DNA from: Thermoflexus hugenholtzii JAD2
GTDB lineage: Bacteria; Chloroflexota; Anaerolineae; J036; Brachytrichaceae
Direction of reading: 5' to 3'
Length of the DNA: 47,598 nt
Assembly (NCBI GenBank): GCA_945877855.1
Contig: CAMDWA010000013.1
Coordinates: 1-47,598, forward strand
Shown here: piece by piece, positions 8,932-17,117 of the stretch
How the letters are laid out: each line of letters begins with the position of its first letter
Position numbering within the stretch: position 1 is the stretch's first letter
Program-made: the position numbers and the translations under genes
Notes under the pieces: model-generated
Seen by the model: only the letters and a program-made list of their open reading frames with translations
Told to the model about the DNA's origin: nothing
Database searches by the model: none

Positions 8932-9660
8932 TTATGAACGCTTTGCACAATTGGCATAGGACGGTTGCCATACAACCATGCGGTCAACAGTAATATCGAA
9001 TGGGTTAGGTGAAACGGTGGTCAACCCGACATAATAGACATACATATCTTTGTCAGATGTGCCGAGCGCAACTGCCCGTTGTTTGGCCCATTCATAAATA
9101 TCGCCAGTTGTAATCACTTTCCAAGTTGTGTTTTGGCGCAATGCCTCTTCGGTGCGATTGGGCAAGCGTGGGCCGGCTTGGTCGGTGTAATAAAGCGATT
9201 GATGTTTCCCATCGGCATACTCAATTTGAACCACCATCGAGATATAACTGCCGCGCCAAGCCAATGAAAAATGGGTGCGGCGGTCGAGTGCAATGCCACG
9301 AAAAGGCAACGGCGGCATACGCAATACCCAATGATCATAAGCCCCGGGGGTTTTATCGGCATAACTGGCCGTAATGCGCACCGCATTTGCGCCGCTATAA
9401 GGCTGCTCTGGTTTTACAATTTGTTGGCTAAATGAGGTTTGTTTGGCATTGGCAATGCTCAGCCCACCGGGAATGGGTATAAACGGCGAAACTGTGCCTT
9501 CAAAATCGTCAATTGGCATCGCCTCAAAGGCCTCGGCACAGGCTTTTTCGGCATAAGCGCGATAATTTGCCACATTTGCCACGGCGGCCTGCACCACAAA
9601 TGGTGACAGCACCAAGGCAATAACAAGCGGTAAGATAGTAGTAAGTTTAAGACGGCGCAT
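8932..9660 (-). CDS. exported protein of the polysaccharide operon, function unknown
   Basis: This 242-residue protein has a Sec-type signal peptide: MRRLK, then a hydrophobic stretch ending VVQAAVA. The mature part looks like a beta-sandwich, with phrases such as HFSLAWRGSYISMVVQIEYADG and a final segment FDITVDRMVVWQP. A carbohydrate-binding role would suit the operon but is only inferred. The longer open frame to 9816 lies inside the glycosyltransferase gene, and the ATG at 9660 leaves a 14-bp overlap with the end of that gene. It lies between a GT4 glycosyltransferase and the polymerase/ligase. Confidence 0.65.
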   Translation of the reverse strand: MRRLKLTTILPLVIALVLSPFVVQAAVANVANYRAYAEKACAEAFEAMPIDDFEGTVSPFIPIPGGLSIANAKQTSFSQQIVKPEQPYSGANAVRITASYADKTPGAYDHWVLRMPPLPFRGIALDRRTHFSLAWRGSYISMVVQIEYADGKHQSLYYTDQAGPRLPNRTEEALRQNTTWKVITTGDIYEWAKQRAVALGTSDKDMYVYYVGLTTVSPNPFDITVDRMVVWQPSYANCAKRS

Positions 9661-10891
9661 TAAATAATTCGGCAAACAAAGTTTGATAAGCTTTATTGGC
9701 TTGTTTAAACGTATATTTTTGTTGAACGGCGTTGCTGGCCTGTTGCCCCATGATGCGGCAAGTTTCTGGATGTTTGGCTGCATAACGAATACATTTGACC
9801 AAAGCATCGGTATCACCCGGGGCGATGACCCAACCGGCTTGTTCTTCGGTCAACACTTGGGCAAGTTCAGACGCTGTGTCACACATCCCGATGATGGGTT
9901 TGGCCGTCGCCATTTGGTTATACATGCGGCTTGGCACCGAAATACCCGCCATACCGGGCACAAATAAAATTAAACCGACATCGCAGGCATTGAGCGCATC
10001 ATTAATTTGGTCGGCTGGCAACATCGGCAACATGGTTATGTTTGAAAGCTGCTGTTCACGAATACGGGTTTCTAGCCATTTACGCTTTACCCCCGGGCCA
10101 AGCACCAAAATATGAATGGATTCGTGACGCAATTGCGTTGCGGCCTCGGTCAAAGATTCGATAGCATGGGTGCGCCCCAAATTGCCAGCATAAAGCACCA
10201 CAAATTGTTGCCCAATGCCTAGTTTTTGCAAAAGCGGGTTGTTATTGCGATCACTCGGAAAAACATCTTCTATTTCTGCCCAATGTGGGATGCAATGAAT
10301 TTTTTTATCGATCATGCCTTGCGGCGTAGTTGACATTTTTAAGCGCCGGTTGACCAAATCAGACATATCGCGCCCTAGTGTAACGATACAATCGGCACTG
10401 CGATATAAATAGCGATGCAACCAATCAAGCATGCCAATAAATTTTGATTTGGCACTAACGATACCCGATGCAACTAATGCCTCTGGGTAGACATCGTGAA
10501 TAAGCAACACCAAGTTTGCGCGTTTGATATAGCACACTGCCAACGCGATAAATGGCAACAGTGGCGGGTTGGTTACCACCAAAACTGCATCACCGGCTTT
10601 TACCATGCGTAATGCCCTAAAAAAGATCGACAACGATTGTGTGATGATATTAATGGCACGGCCCAACAATCTGTTTTTGTCTAATACAGTGCCTTGGCAA
10701 CGATAAATTTCAACACCGTGTCGGATCTCATAACTGGGGGCCTTGGTGCGCACTAATCGGTCAGTTGGCGGGCCGCTAATGGCGCGGGTGCAAAACTGCT
10801 CAGCCAACCCTTCGGCTGTTTGAGTAATTAGCCGCCCCGTTGACGTTTGTTCAGGATAATATTGCTCACTCAGAACCCAGACGCAATGCAT
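9647..10891 (-). CDS. GT4 family glycosyltransferase (WbuB-like)
   Basis: This 414-residue GT-B enzyme probably adds a sugar from a nucleotide donor to the lipid-linked chain at the cytoplasmic membrane. The N-terminal strand and acceptor loop read HCVWVLSEQYYPEQTSTG, followed by GRLITQTAEGL, which is typical of WbuB-like enzymes. The C-terminal donor domain has VVLYAGNLGRTHAIESL and the segment GISVPSRMYNQMATAKPI in place of the usual EX7E region. I start at the ATG at 10891, where the first Rossmann strand begins. A GTG at 11041 with AGGAG just upstream would add 50 residues unlike the family, but it cannot be excluded. It is the first gene of the polysaccharide operon. Confidence 0.85.
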   Translation of the reverse strand: MHCVWVLSEQYYPEQTSTGRLITQTAEGLAEQFCTRAISGPPTDRLVRTKAPSYEIRHGVEIYRCQGTVLDKNRLLGRAINIITQSLSIFFRALRMVKAGDAVLVVTNPPLLPFIALAVCYIKRANLVLLIHDVYPEALVASGIVSAKSKFIGMLDWLHRYLYRSADCIVTLGRDMSDLVNRRLKMSTTPQGMIDKKIHCIPHWAEIEDVFPSDRNNNPLLQKLGIGQQFVVLYAGNLGRTHAIESLTEAATQLRHESIHILVLGPGVKRKWLETRIREQQLSNITMLPMLPADQINDALNACDVGLILFVPGMAGISVPSRMYNQMATAKPIIGMCDTASELAQVLTEEQAGWVIAPGDTDALVKCIRYAAKHPETCRIMGQQASNAVQQKYTFKQANKAYQTLFAELFNAPS

Positions 10892-11188
10892 AAAAATTTC
10901 GGTTTTATTGTAATGGGATTTAAAAGCCCAGCATGATTTCTTATCCTTATTTATTTGCGCTAATCCATGGGTTTGAAGGGCGTTTATAAGGCTTAAAACA
11001 ACCCATATTTTGTTTTTTTTAACGGCATTAAGCTGCAACACTTCTCCTGAAAAGTATCAGTTGCAATCATTGCGGGGACACATATTTCTAAGCACTTAAG
11101 GACGTTTTTCCGGTAATGAATCCGACTTTCGCCTGTAGACGTAATGTGGATATTTGACGAGACTATAACCCGTCTTACAAGTGTTTTA
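10892..11188. other. control region between the polysaccharide operon and the amidohydrolase
   Basis: About 300 bp of AT-rich DNA separate two divergent transcription units. On the minus strand the glycosyltransferase frame stays open to 11041, where an AGGAG motif precedes a GTG/TTG pair. On the plus strand a TTGACG hexamer at 11154-11159 is a possible -35 for the amidohydrolase, without a convincing -10. No other gene was recognised. Confidence 0.5.
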
Positions 11189-11222
11189 ACGATATCCAAC
11201 TAGATATATGAGGAGATATCGT
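11189..11222 (+). promoter_or_regulatory. stem-loop holding the Shine-Dalgarno of the leader ORF
   Basis: ACGATATC at 11189-11196 is a perfect inverted repeat of GATATCGT at 11215-11222, with an 18-nt loop. The AGGAG ribosome binding site (11211-11215) lies on the 3' side of the loop and enters the stem. The stem ends exactly before the ATG at 11223. In RNA this could limit ribosome access. Confidence 0.5.
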
Positions 11223-11258
11223 ATGCGAGCGAACGTGCAATACAGCAATAAAATATGA
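11223..11258 (+). CDS. 11-residue leader ORF coupled to the amidohydrolase
   Basis: The peptide is MRANVQYSNKI. It has AGGAG 7 nt upstream of its ATG. Its TGA stop overlaps the ATG of the amidohydrolase as ATGA. The downstream gene has no ribosome binding site of its own, so translation of the leader probably delivers ribosomes to it. The leader is in a different frame from the enzyme, so it is not an alternative start. The peptide has no run of one amino acid, which argues against classical attenuation. Confidence 0.5.
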   Translation: MRANVQYSNKI

Positions 11259-12892
11259 ATACGATCATTACCAATGCCAACATTTATACCGTTGATCCGA
11301 AACGCCCTTATGCTTCGGCGATGGTGATTGCGAATGATCGAATCCTTGCAGTTGGAAGCGAAGACGAGATTAAATCAATTTCATTACCCGATGCAACCCG
11401 TCTTAATCTTGGCGGCGCATTTATTATGCCCGGGATGATCGATGCTCATGTGCATTTGCAATGGACTGGTTTAGGGCTACTCGAAGTTGATTTGTTCGAA
11501 GTGCCCAGTATGCAAGAAGCGGTTTACCGTGTCGCCGTAGCAGCCGAACAAACCTCAGCCGGTGAATGGATTACTGGGCGGGGCTGGACACAAAATGTAT
11601 GGAAAGAGAACCGTTTCCCAACGGCACTCGACCTTGACCCAGCCACAAATCAACACCCAGTGGTGCTAACAGCCAAAAGCGCCCATGCGGTTTGGGTTAA
11701 CTCACTGGCTTTAAAAATTTGCGAAATTAACCGCAATACCCCCGACCCAATTGGTGGGCACGTGGTGCGTGATGAGCATGGCGACCCAACCGGTGTGTTG
11801 CTTGAGAATGCCATGTATTTGGTTGACAACTATTTGCCAGCCCCCACCGCAGCGCGTGCCGAATCAGGCGTTGTAAAAGCCATGCGCAAAATGAACCGCT
11901 GTGGATTAACCGGCGTGCATTGTATGGATGGCGCGGGTGGCATTCAATCATTTAATACCTATCAAAGCCTACACCGTCAGGGCAAATTATCAGTGCGCAT
12001 TGTCAAGCAATTGCCTGTACAAGACCTAGATACAGTCATTGGCGCAGGGATTCATAGCGGTTTTGGCGATAACTGGTTGCGGGTAGGGGGCATCAAAATT
12101 TTTGCCGATGGCGCATTAGGCGCTCGCACCGCAGCAATGTTGACCCCCTATGAAGATGAGCCACGCAACAGGGGCATTGTGACCTATGAAAAAGAAGCTT
12201 TGTGCGATGCAATGCAACGGTGTCATTCAAACGGGCTGGCGACGGTCATTCATGCAATTGGCGACCGTGCCAACCGTGATGTGCTTGATGCGCTCACATT
12301 GGTCACAAAATCACCACGTGTTCATACCAATGGCACGAATGGGCATAGTCATGAAAATGGTAAACACGCGCCAATAAAATTGCGTAACCGAATTGAACAT
12401 GTGCAACATATCGACGCTTGTGATTTGCCACGTTTAGCAAAGCTTGATGTGATCGCGTCGCTCCAACCCATTCATGCCACCCAAAACATGTATGTAGTCG
12501 ATAAATACCTTGGCCCCGAGCGCTCAAAATTGTCATACGCGACCCGTTCTATCCGCGATAGTGGTGCACGGCTGGCCTTCGGGTCCGATACACCAATCGA
12601 GACATTTGACCCCATTGTCGGGATTCATGCTGCGGTTACACGGCGACGGGCCGATGGCAGCCCGGGGCCAGATGGCTGGCACGGCGAACAACGGGTGACG
12701 GTGCATGATGCCATTCATGCCTATACAATGGGCGCAGCTTATGCCGGTGGTATGGAAAATTTGGTCGGGTCTATCGAACCCGGCAAATTGGCCGACATTA
12801 CGGTGTTGTCACGCAATATTACCCAAATTGCATCTGATGAGTTGCTCAATGTAAAAGTAATGCGTACAATGGTAAATGGCGATTGGGTTTAG
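11255..12892 (+). CDS. amidohydrolase (YtcJ-like, amidohydrolase 3 family)
   Basis: This 545-residue metal-dependent hydrolase has the N-terminal beta-sandwich (NANIYTVDPKRPYASAM) and the first metal site in GMIDAHVHLQ. Further metal-site residues are in FADGALGARTAAML, VIHAIGDRANRDVL and FGSDTPIETFDP. The C-terminal sandwich strand is GSIEPGKLADITVLSR. YtcJ-like enzymes hydrolyse C-N bonds in formamides, carbamates or cyclic amides, but the natural substrate is usually unknown. There is an unusual insertion near residues 355-370, rich in Asn, Gly and His (NGTNGHSHENGKH). Expression is probably coupled to the leader ORF just upstream. Confidence 0.88.
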   Translation: MNTIITNANIYTVDPKRPYASAMVIANDRILAVGSEDEIKSISLPDATRLNLGGAFIMPGMIDAHVHLQWTGLGLLEVDLFEVPSMQEAVYRVAVAAEQTSAGEWITGRGWTQNVWKENRFPTALDLDPATNQHPVVLTAKSAHAVWVNSLALKICEINRNTPDPIGGHVVRDEHGDPTGVLLENAMYLVDNYLPAPTAARAESGVVKAMRKMNRCGLTGVHCMDGAGGIQSFNTYQSLHRQGKLSVRIVKQLPVQDLDTVIGAGIHSGFGDNWLRVGGIKIFADGALGARTAAMLTPYEDEPRNRGIVTYEKEALCDAMQRCHSNGLATVIHAIGDRANRDVLDALTLVTKSPRVHTNGTNGHSHENGKHAPIKLRNRIEHVQHIDACDLPRLAKLDVIASLQPIHATQNMYVVDKYLGPERSKLSYATRSIRDSGARLAFGSDTPIETFDPIVGIHAAVTRRRADGSPGPDGWHGEQRVTVHDAIHAYTMGAAYAGGMENLVGSIEPGKLADITVLSRNITQIASDELLNVKVMRTMVNGDWV

Positions 12893-12896
12893 GAAT

Positions 12897-13001
12897 GTAG
12901 ATTTTCGCCATTTTTGCCAACCTTTATCGTCGCTCTATCTTAACCGCTAAAATCTATCCTTCCTCTGCAGAGGAAGGATAGCGATTGCGGCGAAAACCTA
13001 C
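12897..13001. repeat. hairpin element, second family (TTTCGCC ends)
   Basis: The ends GTAGATTTTCGCC and GGCGAAAACCTAC are inverted. The centre (12954-12981) is a perfect 28-bp palindrome around CTCTGCAGAG. The TTTCGCC ends and the CCTYCC-rich centre recall the hairpins at 19444-19582 and 41880-41939. It lies between the amidohydrolase stop and the DUF350 gene and could also act as a terminator, though no T-run follows. Confidence 0.7.
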
Positions 13002-13037
13002 TTTACGAGCTATGCGTCATAAGTTATGACTCATCCC

Positions 13038-13043
13038 TATAAT
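13038..13043 (+). promoter_or_regulatory. candidate -10 box (TATAAT) for the yjfLMC-like operon
   Basis: A perfect TATAAT ends 7 nt before the ATG at 13051. The transcript would start at or beside the start codon. No Shine-Dalgarno sequence is seen and the -35 is weak. Confidence 0.45.
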
Positions 13044-13050
13044 ATACAGA

Positions 13051-13251
13051 ATGGATAATTTACTTCTCGCTATCGGATATGGCTTTTTGGGCATGGCAAT
13101 GTTATTTGTGGGCTATAAAATCTTCGATTGGCTCATTCCTTATGACATTCAAAAAGAAATTTTTGAGAACAAGAACACCGCCGCGGCCATATTTATGGGG
13201 CTGGTTTTGGTATCGATCGCAATCATTATTTTAGGTGGCATCCATGGCTAA
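13051..13251 (+). CDS. DUF350 membrane protein (YjfL-like)
   Basis: This 66-residue protein has two membrane helices (LLLAIGYGFLGMAMLFVGYK and AAIFMGLVLVSIAIIILG). They are joined by a charged loop that includes the family pattern FDWLIPYDIQKEIFENKNTA. DUF350 proteins have no defined activity. The three-gene order here (DUF350, DUF1190-like, glutathionylspermidine-synthase-like) matches yjfL-yjfM-yjfC of E. coli. The next gene starts inside this one with an 8-bp overlap. Confidence 0.88.
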   Translation: MDNLLLAIGYGFLGMAMLFVGYKIFDWLIPYDIQKEIFENKNTAAAIFMGLVLVSIAIIILGGIHG

Positions 13252-13807
13252 AAAATACGCAAGGCACGCTAGCAATGTTGGCAAGCGGTCATCGCGTGTT
13301 GGGCTTTCATTAGTGTTGGCTTTGGCCTTGGCTGGCGGCGGTTATGCTGGGTATCGTTGGTTGACTGACGAAGAAGAAGAGGAAGAAGAAGCCCAACAAT
13401 TGCAATATGCCTCATTGGCCGATTGTGTCGCCGATTGGGGCGATGAGACATTGTGCCAGCTCGGCGACGATGACAAAATACGGGTTGAGGTCACTGGCAC
13501 ACCCACATCAACCGGCAGCACTACCACAAGCCACAGCACCCATCGCACCTATTACAGCCCTTGGTTTATTGTGCGCAGCGGCAGCTATTTTTATGGCAAT
13601 GACTATAGCAGCCAACCCACCCGCGGTAATGTTGCCAGTCATAATGCCTCGGTTGTATCAAGCAACACAAGCGGCAGCAACAGCCGACCCAGCAGCAGCA
13701 GTACGGTTGGTAAATCGAGCATTAGCACCGCCAGCAAATCAACCTCGACTGGCAGTATTAGTCGGGGCGGGTTTGGGTCGAGCGCCAAAGGTAGTTCATC
13801 GTCATGA
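13244..13807 (+). CDS. DUF1190 (YgiB/YjfM)-like protein
   Basis: This 187-residue protein has one N-terminal membrane helix or signal anchor (SLVLALALAGGGYAGY), then an acidic stretch with seven consecutive Glu. After that come the family pieces YASLADCVADWGDETLCQ and the C-terminal RGGFGSS, both recognisable in YgiB/YjfM of E. coli. The region between is low-complexity Ser/Thr. Its function is unknown. The ATG at 13244 overlaps the DUF350 stop, and its own stop overlaps the next start as ATGA, so all three genes are translated together. Confidence 0.75.
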   Translation: MAKKYARHASNVGKRSSRVGLSLVLALALAGGGYAGYRWLTDEEEEEEEAQQLQYASLADCVADWGDETLCQLGDDDKIRVEVTGTPTSTGSTTTSHSTHRTYYSPWFIVRSGSYFYGNDYSSQPTRGNVASHNASVVSSNTSGSNSRPSSSSTVGKSSISTASKSTSTGSISRGGFGSSAKGSSSS

Positions 13808-14901
13808 GGCGTGTTATCACCCAGCCACGCCAAAATTGGCAACAACGTTGCCAAGCCGTTGGTTTTAATTTTGATTTTGATGGCTCATATTACCAAGAAA
13901 ACGCCTATTATTTGTTTTCGCCCAGCCAAATTGAGGTGCTTGAAAATGCCATCAACACGTTAAATGAGATGGCGATCGCAGCGGTGCAACATGTGATTGA
14001 TCGTAACTTGTTCGCTAAATTGGGCATCACGCCTCTGGGGGCCGAGTTGTGCCGCCGCTCGTGGCAAGAGGATGAACCCACCCTCTATGGGCGTTTCGAT
14101 TTATTTTACGATGGCAAAAGCGCCCCCAAATTATATGAATTTAACGCCGATACGCCAACATCTTTGCTCGAGGCCGCTGTTTTACAATGGGATTGGCTGG
14201 AAGACGAGTTCCCACATGATGACCAATTTAACGCCCTGCACGAGAAATTGGTCGATGCGTGGCGTTTCATGCCCAATCATCGTGGGTTAACCCACTTTTT
14301 ATATATCGACGACAGCGCCGAAGATTACACGAATGTGTGCTATTTGGCCGATACCGCACATCAGGCTGGGCGCGAAGTGGCGATATTACCGATCTCGCAA
14401 TTAGGTTGGGATGGCAATGAGTTTGTCGATGAACAAGAACGTCGCATCGAAGTTGCTTTTAAACTTTACCCTTGGGAATGGCTAACCCGCGAGGAATTTG
14501 GGCGACATTTGCTAACATCACGGGTGAAATGGGTGGAACCGCCGTGGAAAATGATTTTGAGCAACAAAGGCATTTTGCCAATCTTATGGTCGCTCTATCC
14601 CAATCACGACAATCTACTGCCGGCTTATTTTGAGCCGCGTGATAGCTTTGTGCGCAAACCGCTTTTGAGCCGCGAAGGAGCGAATATTCGTTTGCCCAAC
14701 GGCATCGAAACTGAGGGCAATTATGGTGAAGAAGGCTATGTTTGGCAAGCATTTTGCCCATTGCCCAACTTGCAGGGCAACTATCCAGTTATTGGCGGCT
14801 GGGTGGTGGGCGATGAAGCCGTCGGCATGGGTATTCGTGAAAGCGATGGGTTAATTTCGACCAACCTGAGTCGCTTTGTGCCACATGTGATGGCAAGATG
14901 A
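13804..14901 (+). CDS. glutathionylspermidine synthase-like ATP-grasp enzyme (YgiC/YjfC)
   Basis: This 365-residue protein matches the glutathionylspermidine synthase family. The preATP-grasp part includes YGRFDLFYDGKSAPKLYEFN and TPTSLLEAAVLQWDW. The nucleotide-binding part includes WVEPPWKMILSNKGILPILW and KPLLSREGANI. The family ligates amines to peptides with ATP, but YgiC and YjfC have no confirmed product, and no amidase domain is present here. It is the last gene of the module and overlaps the DUF1190-like gene by 4 bp. A perfect 29-bp-arm palindrome follows at once. Confidence 0.88.
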   Translation: MRRVITQPRQNWQQRCQAVGFNFDFDGSYYQENAYYLFSPSQIEVLENAINTLNEMAIAAVQHVIDRNLFAKLGITPLGAELCRRSWQEDEPTLYGRFDLFYDGKSAPKLYEFNADTPTSLLEAAVLQWDWLEDEFPHDDQFNALHEKLVDAWRFMPNHRGLTHFLYIDDSAEDYTNVCYLADTAHQAGREVAILPISQLGWDGNEFVDEQERRIEVAFKLYPWEWLTREEFGRHLLTSRVKWVEPPWKMILSNKGILPILWSLYPNHDNLLPAYFEPRDSFVRKPLLSREGANIRLPNGIETEGNYGEEGYVWQAFCPLPNLQGNYPVIGGWVVGDEAVGMGIRESDGLISTNLSRFVPHVMAR

Positions 14902-14906
14902 GGGAG

Positions 14907-14973
14907 TGACAAGGTGAGGGGGTGAGTGGGTGACAAGGTGATTTTGTCACCCACTCACCCCCTCACCTTGTCA
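14907..14973. repeat. palindrome with perfect 29-bp arms (GTGAGGG/GTGAGTG words)
   Basis: The arms 14907-14935 and 14945-14973 are exact complements with a 9-nt loop. The words have the form GGTGAGG/GGTGAGT. It lies between the YgiC-like gene and the homocysteine methyltransferase. Confidence 0.9.
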
Positions 14974-14979
14974 TACAAT
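14974..14979 (+). promoter_or_regulatory. candidate -10 box (TACAAT) for the homocysteine methyltransferase
   Basis: TACAAT ends 8 nt before the ATG at 14988 and directly abuts the palindrome, so the repeat supplies the DNA where a -35 would be. No Shine-Dalgarno sequence is present. Confidence 0.4.
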
Positions 14980-14987
14980 AGCCGCCC

Positions 14988-15863
14988 ATGCCAAATTTTC
15001 TCATTCTCGATGGTGCGATGGGCACCGAACTTACTCGACGCGGGGTAGACACCCATTTGCCGCTATGGTCAGCCAAAGCATTGATGGATGCCCCCGACGT
15101 GGTGGCGCAAATTCATGCCGATTATGTGACGGCAGGCGCACAAGTGCTCACCTCTAACACCTTTCGCACCAATGTGCGGGCGCTGGGCAAAGCCAATTTG
15201 GGGCATCGCGCCCGTGAGCTAACCTTTACGGCGGTGGCCTTGGCGCGGCAAGCGGCCCAAGCTGGCGCAAATGTAAAAGTAGCCGGCAGCCTTGCACCTG
15301 TCGAAGATTGCTATTCACCCGACTTAGTGCCAAGCGAAGCCGAATTGGATGCCGAACACGGCGAATTGGCCCGCAACCTTGCCGATGCCGGTTGCGATTT
15401 TATTTTGGTCGAAACGATGAACACCATCCGCGAAGCCGTAGCAGGAGCCAAGGCTGCCGCCGCCACTGGGTTGCCGTTTTGGGCCAGTTTTACGCTCGAT
15501 TCACAAAATAACCTCGTGAGTGGCGAAAGCATCAGCGCAGCCGTGCAAGCCATTTTGCCGTTGCAGCCACAGGCCATGTTGGTTAATTGCATCCCAGTCG
15601 CTCAAGTTTCGGGGGCCTTGGGGTTGCTACGGGCCGCCCTTGATGGCTCAAATATCCCATTTGGGGCGTATGGCAATGTTGGGCATGTCGATGATGAGGT
15701 AGGCTGGACGCTGACCCATGCGGTTTCACCAGCGGCGTATGCCGAGGCAGCACAAGATTGGCAAAACTTGGGGGCCAGTATTATTGGTGGGTGTTGTGGC
15801 ACGTTGCCAGCGCATATTGCACAGTTGTCCAAGCGGTTTTCTTATGATACAAAACATGTGTAG
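14988..15863 (+). CDS. homocysteine S-methyltransferase family protein
   Basis: This 291-residue TIM-barrel enzyme transfers a methyl group to homocysteine through a zinc-activated thiolate. It starts FLILDGAMGTELTRRGVDT and has SNTFRTN. The three zinc cysteines are in LVNCIP (Cys201) and GGCCGT (Cys269, Cys270). It corresponds to the catalytic unit of MmuM-type enzymes (methyl donor S-methylmethionine or S-adenosylmethionine) or to the N-terminal domain of MetH. The donor cannot be decided, but no cobalamin or folate domain is attached. Palindromes border it on both sides. Confidence 0.9.
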   Translation: MPNFLILDGAMGTELTRRGVDTHLPLWSAKALMDAPDVVAQIHADYVTAGAQVLTSNTFRTNVRALGKANLGHRARELTFTAVALARQAAQAGANVKVAGSLAPVEDCYSPDLVPSEAELDAEHGELARNLADAGCDFILVETMNTIREAVAGAKAAAATGLPFWASFTLDSQNNLVSGESISAAVQAILPLQPQAMLVNCIPVAQVSGALGLLRAALDGSNIPFGAYGNVGHVDDEVGWTLTHAVSPAAYAEAAQDWQNLGASIIGGCCGTLPAHIAQLSKRFSYDTKHV

Positions 15864-15886
15864 GCTAGAAATTATGTTTATGTAGA

Positions 15887-15924
15887 CGTAAACGTAAACG
15901 TAGACGCTTACGTTTACGTTTACG
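15887..15924. repeat. palindrome of 6-nt words (CGTAAA)
   Basis: Perfect 16-bp arms at 15887-15902 and 15909-15924 with a 6-nt loop are built from CGTAAA hexamers. It ends 8 nt before the start of the oxidoreductase. Confidence 0.9.
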
Positions 15925-15932
15925 AAAAATTG

Positions 15933-16961
15933 ATGACATCTTCCTCCGCAAATCCCGCCCCGCTGCGCATCGGCATTCTTGGCACAGCCATGATTACCCC
16001 CGCGGCAATGATTGTGCCAGCGCGCCAAGTGCCCGAAGTGCAAATTGTGGCGGTGGCGGCGCGTGATATGGCACGGGCGCAAAACTTTGCCCAACAGCAT
16101 GGCATTGCCAAACCACACCCTAGCTACGAGGCGCTGATTGCCGACCCCGACATCGATGCCATTTATAACCCCTTGCCCAACAGTTTGCATGCCGAATGGA
16201 GCATCCGCGCCATGCGAGCGGGCAAACATGTGCTGTGTGAAAAGCCCTTTGCCAGCAATGCCGCCGAAGCCGGACAAATGGCGCAAGTAGCCGCTGAAAC
16301 CGGGCGCGTGTTGTCTGAGGCCTTTGCGTGGGTGCATCACCCGATTGCAGCGCGGGTGAATGACATTATCGCCAGCGGCGAGATCGGTGCGGTGCAGCAT
16401 ATTGAGGGTGAATTTCGCATTCCGCTCATTCAACGCCGCAACATTCGCTGGCGCTACGATTTGGCTGGCGGGTCTTTAATGGATGTGGGCTGTTACCCGC
16501 TAACATGGATCAGGCAATTAAGCAATGCCTTTTGTGGCGGTGAACCCACCGTTCATCATGCTAGCGCCGCCACATGGACACCCAAGGTTGACCGTTGGTT
16601 GCGAGCTGATTTTAAGTTGCCAAATGGTGGCACGGCGCGGCTGACCTGTGCGATGTTGTCAATAATTCCGTTACGGGCGCGGGTGTTTATTCGTGGCGAG
16701 CGCGGCATTATCGATATCGGTAGCCCATATCACCCACAAGGTAGCATTTACCCACATTATGTGCATGTGCAAACCCGTGAGGGCGGGCTGCGTTGTGAGG
16801 ATTGGGCCAGCCAAAGCAGCTACGTCAGCCAATTACGGGCATTTGCGCGGGCCTGCAACGGCAGCGCCCCCATCATCACCGACCCCGCTTTTGGGGTTGC
16901 TAATATGCGGCAAATTGATGCCATTTATATGGCGGCAGGATTGCCAATACGCGGTGTATAA
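15933..16961 (+). CDS. Gfo/Idh/MocA family oxidoreductase
   Basis: This 342-residue NAD(P)-dependent dehydrogenase has an N-terminal Rossmann fold (RIGILGTAMITP) and the family motif CEKPFASN, whose Lys is catalytic. The C-terminal alpha/beta domain includes GGSLMDVGCYPLTWIRQLS, with a substrate-contact Asp and Tyr. Members oxidise sugars, inositols or related diols. The substrate here is unknown. The ATG at 15933 is preferred over an in-frame TTG one codon upstream. There is a 69-bp gap, filled largely by a palindrome, after the methyltransferase. Confidence 0.9.
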   Translation: MTSSSANPAPLRIGILGTAMITPAAMIVPARQVPEVQIVAVAARDMARAQNFAQQHGIAKPHPSYEALIADPDIDAIYNPLPNSLHAEWSIRAMRAGKHVLCEKPFASNAAEAGQMAQVAAETGRVLSEAFAWVHHPIAARVNDIIASGEIGAVQHIEGEFRIPLIQRRNIRWRYDLAGGSLMDVGCYPLTWIRQLSNAFCGGEPTVHHASAATWTPKVDRWLRADFKLPNGGTARLTCAMLSIIPLRARVFIRGERGIIDIGSPYHPQGSIYPHYVHVQTREGGLRCEDWASQSSYVSQLRAFARACNGSAPIITDPAFGVANMRQIDAIYMAAGLPIRGV

Positions 16962-17023
16962 CCAAAACCATAGACAAACCTTAATCAAACGAAAATGGCT
17001 TATCAATTCGTTATCAGAGTTTG

Positions 17024-17054
17024 TTAACACAATTCTAGTATCTGCTCGTATAAT
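17024..17054 (+). promoter_or_regulatory. promoter of trxA
   Basis: A perfect TATAAT is at 17049-17054 and TTAACA at 17024-17029 is a possible -35 with a 19-nt spacer. Transcription would start near 17061. This gives an untranslated leader of about 57 nt that contains an AAGGAG site. Confidence 0.45.
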
Positions 17055-17117
17055 CTGAAACTAACACCAGTGAATAAGAGAACCGGTGTAATAGAAAGAA
17101 GGAGACATAAAAACACA

